Part shown: positions 1 to 7,267 of the stretch, piece after piece
How positions within the stretch are numbered: the stretch's first letter is position 1
Layout: each line of letters opens with the position of its first letter
Assembly (NCBI GenBank): GCA_015655365.1
Contig: JAATFE010000342.1
Location: 1-10,115, forward strand
Direction: 5' to 3'
DNA: 10,115 nt
Origin: Terriglobales bacterium
Lineage (GTDB): Bacteria; Acidobacteriota; Terriglobia; Terriglobales; Acidobacteriaceae
Notes under the pieces: model-generated
Database searches by the model: none
Told to the model about the DNA's origin: nothing
What the model saw: the letters and a program-made list of their open reading frames with translations, nothing else
Program-made: the position numbers and the translations under genes

Positions 1-555
1 CGAAATGCCGATCTGCTCGGAGAGGTCGTAGATTCCAAAGATCGTTCCGCGCTTGTCGCTGCCTGCAATCACCAGTCCCCGCGCCACGCCGGGCAGGGGA
101 TGGGAGACGACCTGAATCAGCGTGGATTCCCACTTGCCTTCAATTTCGCTCACATCGATCTTGTGTTCGCGGATGAGCTGGTCGACGATGCGGCTTTTTC
201 CGATGGTGCCGATGAGAACCACGTCGCCGGAAAGAGATGTCCCTTCAGTGCCGACCGTCGCCTGGCAACCGCTCACGCGAAGAATATCCGCTTGCAGATC
301 GTGTGTCGCGCGCACAACGCCGGGAAAGTCGCCGGTATCCACGTAAATCTTCGCGGCCGCTCCTTCGTGCACCAGCCTGAAGCTGCCTGGAGCCGGAGTG
401 GTCTCCACATACTTCGTCTGCCCCAGGCCAAAGCTGCGCAAAGGGCAGATCGCAAAGGCCATCAGGAGGAGCCAGGAGGCGGCCAGCATGCCCCCGGATG
501 GCCTGCACTGCACGAGAGACTGAAGAGGATTGAGCAAGGCTGCACGGACTGGCAT
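1..555 (-). CDS. Glycoside hydrolase family 115 protein (alpha-glucuronidase type), 5' part only
   Basis: This is the first 185 codons of a leftward gene that leaves the window at base 1 with its frame still open. GH115 enzymes remove glucuronic acid or 4-O-methyl-glucuronic acid side chains from xylan. The last 25 visible residues read like the N-terminal domain of that family, with the core AGSDKRGTIFGIYDLSEQIG at residues 164-183. Before it, residues 65-160 (around DVVLIGTIGKS at 111-121) fit the same domain. Residues 23-39 form a hydrophobic signal-peptide core, so the enzyme is probably exported to the periplasm or beyond. I chose ATG 555 because AGGTGG (564-569) lies 8 bases upstream and an in-frame TAG stands before that. 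ATG at codon 23 would give a shorter signal peptide. Family members run to roughly 800-1000 residues, so the catalytic domain lies outside the window. The family call is firm; the exact substrate is inferred. Confidence 0.85.
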   Translation of the reverse strand, partial: MPVRAALLNPLQSLVQCRPSGGMLAASWLLLMAFAICPLRSFGLGQTKYVETTPAPGSFRLVHEGAAAKIYVDTGDFPGVVRATHDLQADILRVSGCQATVGTEGTSLSGDVVLIGTIGKSRIVDQLIREHKIDVSEIEGKWESTLIQVVSHPLPGVARGLVIAGSDKRGTIFGIYDLSEQIGIS

Positions 556-591
556 TGGTATGGCCACCTATATTAAATTTGCATCCCGAAG

Positions 592-619
592 GATATAGGC
601 GCAGTGGCGAAGCTGTCAA
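592..619 (-). promoter_or_regulatory. Candidate sigma-70 promoter for the GH115 gene
   Basis: On the minus strand a perfect TTGACA (-35, 614-619) is followed after 16 bases by TATATC (-10, 592-597, four of six consensus bases). Transcription would start near 585, leaving a leader of about 30 bases before ATG 555. The -35 match is strong and the position suits the gene. The -10 and the slightly short spacer are mediocre. Confidence 0.5.
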
Positions 620-674
620 TCGGGCCAGCCGGGCATGATGCCTGCTCTGGACACTGCATCCAGTTCGCCGAGTG

Positions 675-697
675 CCGTATCGCATGCTATGCTACGG
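675..697. repeat. Imperfect palindrome in the GH115-ROK intergenic region
   Basis: CCGTA and GCAT on the left pair with ATGC and TACGG on the right. This gives nine base pairs interrupted by a two-base bulge (TC at 680-681) around a three-base centre (GCT). It lies between the two divergent genes, where a regulator could affect both. A structure of this size can arise by chance, so calling it an operator is a guess. Confidence 0.3.
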
Positions 698-906
698 GCT
701 TTCAGTGGAAACCGCATTTTTCCCGCGCTATGCGAGCGATTTTCCAATTCCCGTGCACCCGCCGATATTGTGCAAGGTGGCTTTTGCTTCCGTCCCGCGG
801 TGAAAACCTGCCGCAGGGGCTTAGGGAGAAAAAGCCGCTTAGCAGTCTTGGCCCCGGTGTACAGAAATTGGAAAAACGCTATAGACCAGGCGCGGCACAT
901 GTTGAG

Positions 907-913
907 TAGGAGG
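907..913 (+). promoter_or_regulatory. Ribosome binding site that fixes the GTG start of the ROK gene
   Basis: TAGGAGG, nearly a perfect anti-16S match, ends seven bases before GTG 921. The next in-frame ATG at 948 has only a GAGGGG five bases away. The stronger, better-spaced site favours GTG. Confidence 0.75.
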
Positions 914-920
914 AATTCCG

Positions 921-2171
921 GTGCAATTGCGTCCGCACGCGAGGGGCATGAGGCATATCGATCTGACGGATGTTCAGCTTGCTTCCAGCGAGACTGCCCG
1001 CCGCATCAACCGCGACATTGTGCTGGAGCTGATCCGGGCGAACCAGCCGATCTCTCGTGCCGATCTGTCACGCCAGTCCGGACTGCAAAGAAGCACCGTC
1101 TCGCAGATCGTGGAGCAGCTTATTCGGGAAAAGTGGGTCTGCGAAGGCGCTGTAGCCTCCCTGCCGCGCGGACGCCACCCTACCCTCCTGGAGCTGAACG
1201 AAGATCTGGTAGTGATTGCGGTCGATATCCATCCCAAGGAAGCGATCGTCGCCACCGTGGACCTGAAAGGCCGCCTGCTCTCGCGGTCCATGGTGCCCCT
1301 TACCTCCGACCCGGCCGCTTCCACCCGGCTGCTGACCGATTGCATGTTGCGGATGCGGCAGGCTCTTCCGCGCAAATCGATTGAGGGGATCGGCATCAGT
1401 CTTCCCGGCAGAGTCGATCCGGAGACACAGCGTCTGATTTTCGCGCCGAACCTGCACTGGCCCGATTTCGATCTGAAAAAAGTGATCGAAAAAGCCATGG
1501 GCCTGCCGGTAAAGATGGCAAACGCCGCCACCGCTTGCCTGCTGGCCGAGCTCACTTTCAGGCGCATGGACGGGGTTCGCGATATCGTGCTTGTCACCGT
1601 ATCGGAAGGCGTGGGAACCGGCGTATTCGCCAACGGGCAACTGATTTCCGGGAATCGCGGAATGGCGGGAGAGTTCGGTCATGTCCTTCTGGACCCCTCC
1701 GGCCCCCGCTGTTCATGCGGGCGGAGAGGGTGCTGGGAGACGTTCGCCTCCTGCCGGGCGGCGCTCCGATATTACAAGGAACTCCAGCCCCAAGGCAGGA
1801 CGGTTACCTTTCACGAGTTGCTCAACATGGCCGAAGAGGGCGACGAGTTTGCAGCCCAGGCCCTGGAAAAACAGGCTGCCTACATCGGCCGTGGACTGCG
1901 CCTGATCATCACTGGCCTTGCTCCCAGCGTGATCCTGGTTGCCGGCGACATCACTTCCGCCTGGCACCGCTTCGGCCCGGCCATTGAGAAGGAAGCAGCC
2001 AAACTTACGCTGGGAGGAGCGCTTCCACAGATCCTTCCCACGCACGAAGGGGATATCGCTCGCCTCAGAGGTGCGGCAGCACTCGTCTTCCAGCGGGGGG
2101 CCGTGCGCGAACAACTGTTGGAGGCCGGCAAGGAATCGCGCCAGTCCGAAGAAGAGCGAAAACTCCCATAG
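921..2171 (+). CDS. ROK-family transcriptional regulator (NagC/XylR type), kinase site degenerate
   Basis: This encodes a 416-residue regulator, the usual length for ROK repressors. Residues 28-80 form a winged helix-turn-helix (ISRADLSRQSGLQRSTVSQI at 44-63). Residues about 95-390 form the ROK sugar-binding fold. The EFGH motif is at 251-254, and the zinc site is H254 with CSCGRRGC at 264-271, followed by E273. The nucleotide-binding loop near 101-105 lacks the GGT of sugar kinases, and the position of the catalytic Asp (NDxN motif) reads NAAT at 201-204, so phosphorylation is unlikely. ROK regulators bind DNA as oligomers and respond to sugars or sugar phosphates. With a divergent GH115 gene and a downstream TonB-dependent receptor, control of xylan or glucuronate use is a reasonable inference; the ligand is unknown. 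No clear terminator follows the gene. A small 6-bp hairpin (2170-2191) spans the stop but lacks a T run. Confidence 0.92.
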   Translation: MQLRPHARGMRHIDLTDVQLASSETARRINRDIVLELIRANQPISRADLSRQSGLQRSTVSQIVEQLIREKWVCEGAVASLPRGRHPTLLELNEDLVVIAVDIHPKEAIVATVDLKGRLLSRSMVPLTSDPAASTRLLTDCMLRMRQALPRKSIEGIGISLPGRVDPETQRLIFAPNLHWPDFDLKKVIEKAMGLPVKMANAATACLLAELTFRRMDGVRDIVLVTVSEGVGTGVFANGQLISGNRGMAGEFGHVLLDPSGPRCSCGRRGCWETFASCRAALRYYKELQPQGRTVTFHELLNMAEEGDEFAAQALEKQAAYIGRGLRLIITGLAPSVILVAGDITSAWHRFGPAIEKEAAKLTLGGALPQILPTHEGDIARLRGAAALVFQRGAVREQLLEAGKESRQSEEERKLP

Positions 2172-2391
2172 AGCGCAACCTGAGTCGCTCTGCCTTTGCA
2201 GGGACTTTCCAGCGCTGTTTCTTCTCAAAAAGATTCGCTTGGGGGGGAGCATTTGGCTGCGCCGATCCCGATCCTGCCATGGCCCCGAAAAGTGGAACCG
2301 TGGCCACGAGTCCCCTCTGCTTCCGTAGCGGCGCTTGTCCCTTGTTTTCTCGGGGGATAAAGCTGGAACGCAAACAAAACATTAGCGATAC

Positions 2392-2408
2392 AGACAATGA
2401 AGTTGTCT
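2392..2408. promoter_or_regulatory. 17-base palindrome, candidate upstream operator
   Basis: AGACAATGAAGTTGTCT has two perfect six-base arms around five central bases. It lies 60 bases upstream of the receptor -35 box, and its centre is 93 bases from that of the palindrome on the -10. Both sites share the 6-5-6 layout, but their arms differ in sequence, so they may serve different proteins. Confidence 0.4.
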
Positions 2409-2467
2409 TTCCCGGTTCAGAGCGATTCCCCAGCCATCCTTCCGCCTGAATAAATCGCTTTTCTAAC

Positions 2468-2497
2468 TTGACAAGCCCATTAAAACGAACCTATAGT
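2468..2497 (+). promoter_or_regulatory. Near-consensus sigma-70 promoter of the receptor gene
   Basis: A perfect TTGACA (2468-2473) and TATAGT (2492-2497, five of six) are separated by 18 bases. Transcription should begin near 2504, giving a leader of about 165 bases. This is the best promoter match I found in the window. An inherently strong promoter fits a gene held off by a repressor. Confidence 0.7.
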
Positions 2498-2501
2498 TCG
2501 T
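2485..2501. promoter_or_regulatory. Palindromic operator candidate covering the -10 element
   Basis: ACGAACCTATAGTTCGT has perfect six-base arms (2485-2490 and 2496-2501) around CTATA. It covers the whole -10 box and reaches nearly to the transcription start, so a bound protein would block RNA polymerase. The neighbouring ROK regulator is the obvious candidate, but a LacI-type or other distant regulator is also possible. Confidence 0.55.
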
Positions 2502-2503
2502 GT

Positions 2504-2670
2504 CGCCAATTATTACGGCTCGGAAACGTTCTCCAATTCCGAATGCCGAAGTTTTGGCGCAGATTTCATGGGATCCAGCGGCTTCTGGCGACTTCGGAAA
2601 CCGATGCCATGAACACAATGGGCGGAGTTTTAGGCAGCCGCGAACAATTGACAACTTTCCGGAGGAGATT
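2504..2670 (+). promoter_or_regulatory. Leader of the receptor mRNA with competing short pairings
   Basis: The leader holds repeated complementary elements. TCGGAAAC occurs at 2520-2527 and again at 2594-2601. The first copy can pair with TTCCGA (2537-2542). The second can pair with TTCCGAA (2537-2543), or through overlapping ACTTCGG (2591-2597) with CCGAAGT (2546-2552), or with TTTCCG (2656-2661), which touches the ribosome binding site. These pairings exclude one another, as in an attenuator or translational switch. Each helix is only 6-7 bp, so chance is a real alternative. I recognise no known riboswitch here. Confidence 0.3.
2661..2667 (+). promoter_or_regulatory. Ribosome binding site that fixes the receptor start
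   Basis: GGAGGAG ends three bases before ATG 2671, and its GGAGG core ends five bases before. It rules out the upstream in-frame starts and sets ATG 2671 as first choice. ATG 2689, six codons on, also gives a full signal peptide. Confidence 0.75.
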
Positions 2671-5600
2671 ATGTCAGGAAGGCCAGAAATGAAACATCGA
2701 ATCCACGCGGGGGCGATCGGGTTACTGATGACGGCGCTCGCGCTTGTCGTGCTGTTTCTTGGAAGCAGCACCGCCAATGCGCAGGTACTCTACGGCTCGC
2801 TCACGGGGACTGTCACCGATACGACCGGAGCCGTTGTTCCGAACGTGGCGGTAACGGTGACCAACGAGGGCACGGGTCAGTCCCGCGCAGTCACGACCAA
2901 CGGACAGGGAGTTTATGCCCTTCGCGACGTGCTTCCCGGCGTCTACTCGGTCACGCTCCCGCATTCGGGCAGCTTCGCCGCGTATACCCAGAAGGGCATC
3001 GTCATCGAAGTCAACCGGGAGGTGCGCATCGACGTAGCGCTCCCACTAGCCTCTGTTACGGCTGAGGTGACCGTGTCCACGGCGCCACCAACGCTGCAGA
3101 CCGAAACAGCCGATGTGAACCACGAGATCACAGAGACGCAGCTATCGCAACTCCCGCTTACGTCGTCGGCGGGACGCAGTTTCCAGGCGCTGTATACCAT
3201 TGTTCCCGGTGCGGCGGCTGTCAAGGAGCAGAACTCATCGGCTTCCAATCCTTCGCGCGCCATGTCGGTCAACGTGAACGGCATGAGCTATAACGGCAAC
3301 ACAACACGCATCGACGGCGCCATGAACTACTATGGCTGGCTGCCGTACTTGATCGCGTATGTGCCTCCGGCGGATTCCATCGCTACTGTCAACGTTGACA
3401 CGAACTCATTCAATGCCGAGCAGGGTCTTGCCGGCGGAGCCGCGATCAGCGTATCCACCAAGAGCGGCGGTCACGATTTCCATGGCAGTGTGTGGGAATA
3501 TTACCAGGATGCTGCCTTCAATGCGCGAGCCTACACCGCCACGAAGGCGTCGCTTGTCAGTGCCACCAACCCAAGTGGTTCGGTTCCCAAGAACGTGTTT
3601 GACCAGTTTGGCTTTAACGTTGGCGGTCCGGTCTTCATCCCGCGCATCCTAACTGGCAAAAAGAAGCTCTTTTTCTTTGACAACTTCGAGCGCACCACCC
3701 GCCGCCAACTGATCACCGGAAATTTGACGGTTCCGGACGCGGCGATGATTGGGGGCGACTTCTCTGAGGTTGCTTCATCCTTCCCGCTTTACGATCCGCA
3801 ACCCGGAGGCACGGGTCCGTATTTGCCCATCGGTTCCCGCCCCACGTTCCAGTCGGAGTACAACTGCAACTGCATCCCGGCCGCGCGTATGTCGAGCGCC
3901 GCGGCTACAATGATCGCCAATTTGAAGCCCATCGCAACAGCGATCGGTACTCCGGGCCCGTCGATCCTGGCGAGTCAGATGGCGAACGACTACAACGGCA
4001 CGGGTACTCTCGCATACAACCGCAACACCAACGATGCGAAGATCACTTATATCCCAAGTGAAAATACGCAGCTCTTTGGCAAATACAGCATTGAACCCTT
4101 CACAATAACCGACCCGCAGGCACTGGGCGCGGCCGGCGGTAGCACGTTCGATGGTGGGCAACCGGGCGCGGCTCTGGGCCGAGTACAAAATGTGGGCTTG
4201 GGCGTCAGCCATGTTTTTTCCGCCAACCTGGTTCTTGATGCGGATTTTGGCTACACCCGTCAGGTGACGGGCGCACAGTCGTCGGTTGACCTTGCCGATG
4301 GAAACTACGGCTCGGACGTACTTAAAATTCCCGGCACCAATAATCAGGGCGTAGCTAGCGGCGGACCCAACTATGAGGGCCAACCGTATTTCGGAATTGG
4401 CACCATTTCGTCGACTGGCGCTACCACCGGATTCTCCTCGATGGGAAATGCCAGCGGTGCCAACCCGTTCCTCTTCCGCGATAACCAGTTTACCGGCGAT
4501 GTGAACCTGGGCTGGGTCAAAGCCAAGCACAGCACCAAATTCGGATTCACCTACTACCATTTTGACCTCAACCACTTCCAACCAAGCACCGGCGGCTACG
4601 TCAGCACCCCCCGTGGCGGCTTCGCCTTTGCGGGCGGCATGACCGTGGGTCCGCAGGACTTGGATTCGAAGGGAAACCCGAACTCGGCTTCCAGTTACAA
4701 CTCCCTGGCCGACTTCCTGTTAGGCCTTCCGAATCAGACCGGCGGCGGACAGGCAGTTTCAAAAGCAATCCAAATCTCCAACCCGAATTCTCTGCGCTGG
4801 ACGGAACTGGGAGCCTATGCCCAGGATCAATGGTCAGTGACCCCGAAGCTGACCGTGAACTACGGCATCCGCTACGAGGATTACCCGCCGCCCTACCGCG
4901 ACCACACCGGCATCTACATCCTCGATCCCAACCTGCCGCAGAGCGCCAATGTCGAAGTCGGTGGCGTGAATGGCGAGCCGAAAAACGCCGGTTTGTCGAC
5001 GGGCTGGGGTTTCATTTCGCCCCGCCTTGGCGTAGCCTATCGCCTCAACGAAAAGACGGTCGTCCGTTCGGGCTTTGGCCTCACCTCCGACCCGGACAGC
5101 TTCCGCTTCTTGCGCGACGCCTTCCCAATGGATGTCGTCAAGAATTACTCCTCAAATGCTGCGGGCACCTTGGCAACCGATTCGGCGAATGGCAATGCGC
5201 CGATGACCCTCGGCTACGGCATTCCCGCGTTGGCCATCCCGAACTTCTCCACCGGCATTGCTTCTTTGCCGGTCAACGGAGGGACGACTACCGTAGCGAA
5301 GAACTTCCACCGCGGCTATGTCGAGAGCTGGAACCTGTTCGTTCAGCGCGACCTGGGATGGAACCTCGTAGCCAATGCTGGCTATGTAGGAACCCACGCT
5401 GTCCGGCAGCCCACTCAAACCGGCTACTTGAACGCGGGGCCGCTGCCCAGCGCTACCACGCCTTGCATGTCCAACGGGCACTATAACCCGTCCACCGGAC
5501 TGACCGGACCATGCAGCTTCCAGGCCAACCAGATCATCAACGAGCAGTGGTGCAATGCAACAACTGGTCTAACCTGCTATAACACGGGTGGCATCGGAAC

Positions 5601-6447
5601 GGTCGAGCCGCTGTTCAGCGCGGGATACAATGGCCTGCAGTCGCAGTTGACTTACAACGGCGGCGCTTCCAAGCAGTTCGGTGTCATCTACACCTATTCC
5701 CACGCGATCGACTTCGAAGACAACGGCGCAGGATCAGGCTCCGGCGGATTGGCTTGGAACTTCCCGGCGTTCTATTCGCGTAACCGGGCCAGTGCGGGAT
5801 TCGACCAGACGCATAACCTGGAATTCTGGGGCATCTATAACCTGCCGTTCGGGCATGGTCATGCATTGGCCAATAACGGTATCCCCAGCATGATTCTGGG
5901 TGGCTGGCAGCTCAACGGACAGTACAGCCATGTCAGTGGTACTCCGTTCGCAGTCAATGCCAACAACAGCATTTCCTCGAATTCTCAGGGCAACCCCACT
6001 TTTGCCAGCCTGAGTGCGCCCTACCACCAACTTGGCGGCCACAACCGCGGCGCAGCCGGTGGTTCGGCAGTCAGCGGTGGCAAACCCTGGTTTGACCCGA
6101 ATTCCTTTGTCAACCCCACCGAACCGTCAACCTGCATCGCAAGCGACGCGAAATGCACCACCCCCAACGGAACTGCGGCTGCGCCTGCCGCGTTTCAGGT
6201 GTTTGGCAATACCAACCGCAATCAATTCCGCGGACCGGGCTTATCCGTTGCCAACGCTAGCATTTTCCGTGGATTCCACGTTTACCGCGAATCCGAGTTC
6301 CAGATTCGGTTCGAGGCGTTCAACATCACCAATCACCCGCAGCTGAACAGCAATCCTGGTGCGACTGTCGGTTCTTCAACCTTCGGTTACATCACCAGCT
6401 TCGGCAACACGCGTTCGTTGCAGTTTGGCGGCCGCTTCAACTTCTAG
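2671..6447 (+). CDS. TonB-dependent receptor with carboxypeptidase-regulatory-like domain (Oar-like, acidobacterial type)
   Basis: This encodes a 1258-residue outer-membrane receptor, presumably for energy-dependent uptake of a ligand through the TonB system. Residues 8-37 are a signal peptide with a probable cut after ANA (35-37). Residues about 40-130 form a carboxypeptidase-regulatory-like beta-sandwich (GSLTGTVTDTTGAVVP from 42). A plug follows to about residue 310, then FGFNVGGPVF (313-322) and KKKLFFFDNFE, typical of the start of the barrel in this family. The chain ends RSLQFGGRFNF, an outer-membrane C-terminal strand with terminal Phe. Pairs of cysteines in NCNC, in the CMSN to LTCYN segment and in STCIASDAKC may form disulfides in surface loops. 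No SusD partner is visible. Such receptors are abundant in Acidobacteria and their ligands are mostly unknown; the GH115 and ROK neighbours suggest a plant oligosaccharide. It appears to be a single-gene transcript. Confidence 0.93.
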   Translation: MSGRPEMKHRIHAGAIGLLMTALALVVLFLGSSTANAQVLYGSLTGTVTDTTGAVVPNVAVTVTNEGTGQSRAVTTNGQGVYALRDVLPGVYSVTLPHSGSFAAYTQKGIVIEVNREVRIDVALPLASVTAEVTVSTAPPTLQTETADVNHEITETQLSQLPLTSSAGRSFQALYTIVPGAAAVKEQNSSASNPSRAMSVNVNGMSYNGNTTRIDGAMNYYGWLPYLIAYVPPADSIATVNVDTNSFNAEQGLAGGAAISVSTKSGGHDFHGSVWEYYQDAAFNARAYTATKASLVSATNPSGSVPKNVFDQFGFNVGGPVFIPRILTGKKKLFFFDNFERTTRRQLITGNLTVPDAAMIGGDFSEVASSFPLYDPQPGGTGPYLPIGSRPTFQSEYNCNCIPAARMSSAAATMIANLKPIATAIGTPGPSILASQMANDYNGTGTLAYNRNTNDAKITYIPSENTQLFGKYSIEPFTITDPQALGAAGGSTFDGGQPGAALGRVQNVGLGVSHVFSANLVLDADFGYTRQVTGAQSSVDLADGNYGSDVLKIPGTNNQGVASGGPNYEGQPYFGIGTISSTGATTGFSSMGNASGANPFLFRDNQFTGDVNLGWVKAKHSTKFGFTYYHFDLNHFQPSTGGYVSTPRGGFAFAGGMTVGPQDLDSKGNPNSASSYNSLADFLLGLPNQTGGGQAVSKAIQISNPNSLRWTELGAYAQDQWSVTPKLTVNYGIRYEDYPPPYRDHTGIYILDPNLPQSANVEVGGVNGEPKNAGLSTGWGFISPRLGVAYRLNEKTVVRSGFGLTSDPDSFRFLRDAFPMDVVKNYSSNAAGTLATDSANGNAPMTLGYGIPALAIPNFSTGIASLPVNGGTTTVAKNFHRGYVESWNLFVQRDLGWNLVANAGYVGTHAVRQPTQTGYLNAGPLPSATTPCMSNGHYNPSTGLTGPCSFQANQIINEQWCNATTGLTCYNTGGIGTVEPLFSAGYNGLQSQLTYNGGASKQFGVIYTYSHAIDFEDNGAGSGSGGLAWNFPAFYSRNRASAGFDQTHNLEFWGIYNLPFGHGHALANNGIPSMILGGWQLNGQYSHVSGTPFAVNANNSISSNSQGNPTFASLSAPYHQLGGHNRGAAGGSAVSGGKPWFDPNSFVNPTEPSTCIASDAKCTTPNGTAAAPAAFQVFGNTNRNQFRGPGLSVANASIFRGFHVYRESEFQIRFEAFNITNHPQLNSNPGATVGSSTFGYITSFGNTRSLQFGGRFNF

Positions 6448-6523
6448 GTCTCTGACCGTTTGAAGTTGTACCAGCTTGGGTGCAAAATCAATTGGTCAAA
6501 AACCTGGCCTGTTTGTCCAACCG

Positions 6524-6572
6524 ATGCCCGCGCCTGGAGTCTTAGTCAGAAACTCCAGGCGCGGGCATTTTT
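6524..6572 (+). terminator. Strong intrinsic terminator of the receptor gene
   Basis: A perfect 17-bp stem (6524-6540 with 6552-6568), built on GCCCGCGCCTGGAGT and its complement, closes an 11-base loop. The last stem base begins a run of five T (6568-6572). The stem begins 77 bases after the receptor stop. The T run lies only on the plus side, so it acts for rightward transcription. Confidence 0.92.
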
Positions 6573-6680
6573 CTGCCATAAAATATCCCCTTATAGATCG
6601 GAGAAAATTTCAAACTCTAAAGTCGAATCAGGCACGGTGATAGCGCCACGCTGCCGGCGCTGGTTGGCAAAGCGTGTTCC

Positions 6681-7230
6681 TCAATCGCATCGCAGTGCGA
6701 CAGTCGGATTCACACGAGTCGCGGAGCTTCCCGGAATCAGCACTGCGAGGAACGAGATCAAAACCAACAAGCCTGTCACACCCGCAAAGGCCACAGGGTC
6801 GTGCGGGCGCACGTTGAATAGCGGGCTGGACAGCACACGAGAAAGCGCGAATGCTGCAACACCCGGCCCGTAGCGGAGATTGTGTTCCAAGCGCTGAAAG
6901 AACGCCATCTGACTTTCGGGCGTCGGATAGGAAGTTTGGCCCAGGGAAATCGCCGCGGTGACGATGTTCTCGGCGTTCATTCCAAGGCTCTGCTTCTCGA
7001 TATTCCAGAAACTGCGCGCCAGCAGTGCTCCCCCTGCAAGAAGGACCATACAGGAAAGGCATGCCATCCGGAGCCATGACAATGAAAATCCGCAGCAGCA
7101 GTACGGCGAGCAAACACCCGGCAATTCCACTGGCGACAGACAAGGTGAGCGACTCTGTCAACGCTTGCCGGACCAACCGCATCCTGCTGGCATCCAATGC
7201 CGACCGTACTGCCAGTTCTCTCACCCGGCT
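6681..7230 (-). pseudogene. Remnant of an ADOP/MacB-like ABC transporter permease
   Basis: Three blocks of an acidobacterial duplicated orphan permease remain on the minus strand. Block 1 (7228 to about 7051) reads RVRELAVRSALDASRMRLVR and a hydrophobic helix ending APDGMPFL, the first FtsX domain. After a frame change near 7050, block 2 (to about 6848) reads LLAGGALLARSFWNIEKQSL, then SYPTPESQMAFFQRLEHNLR and PGVAAFA, the start of the second periplasmic part. Block 3 (6848-6681) reads LSRVLSSPLFNV, a final membrane helix, and ATRVNPTVALRCD before the stop, the family's C-terminus. The N-terminal domain, about 100 residues between blocks 1 and 2, and roughly 300 between blocks 2 and 3 are missing. 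Intact members have about 800-900 residues. Since it starts 38 bases after the TetR gene on the same strand, it was probably that regulator's efflux target. Confidence 0.85.
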
Positions 7231-7267
7231 TGCGGAGGCGCTTTCCGGATTCGCACATCGGTTGCGC

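Larger units (their letters stand above)
556..920. other. Divergent intergenic region between GH115 and ROK genes
   Basis: This 365-base stretch separates two divergent genes, and I see no credible coding in it. It holds the GH115 promoter on the minus strand and an imperfect palindrome at 675-697. For the ROK gene I find only weak promoter candidates: TTTCCA (741-746), 17 bases, GATATT (764-769); and a TATAGA (880-885) without a good -35 box. The open frames that cross it show no recognisable protein. A shared regulatory region with operators for the ROK protein is plausible but not proven. Confidence 0.6.
2172..2670. other. Long regulatory intergenic region upstream of the TonB-dependent receptor
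   Basis: This 499-base gap contains no recognisable gene. Its first 220 bases (2172-2390) show nothing beyond a G-rich run near 2240-2247. The rest holds a palindrome (2392-2408), a near-consensus promoter (2468-2497) overlapped by a second palindrome (2485-2501), and a leader of about 165 bases up to the receptor start. A long open frame begins at 2500, but its first 57 codons lie between the promoter and a strong ribosome binding site and do not look like protein. Confidence 0.7.

Noticed and set aside
100..576. 158-codon plus-strand open frame.
   Set aside because: It is the complement of the GH115 coding frame, whose minus-strand translation matches the family along its length.
635..1384. 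249-codon plus-strand open frame across the ROK start.
   Set aside because: It runs out of frame through the ROK helix-turn-helix coding region and resembles no protein family; GC-rich DNA gives such frames readily.
2170..2191. Hairpin AGAGCG...CGCTCT at the ROK stop codon as a terminator.
   Set aside because: Six base pairs, a 10-base loop and no T run: too weak to call a terminator.
2648..2653. TTGACA just before the receptor ribosome binding site as a second promoter.
   Set aside because: Its -10 would fall inside the start of the coding region and none is visible; the transcript would lack the ribosome binding site.
2500..2670. Upstream extension of the receptor reading frame to a start at 2500.
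   Set aside because: It begins at the -10/start-site region of a strong promoter, has no ribosome binding site, and the signal peptide follows directly after ATG 2671, which has GGAGGAG at good spacing.
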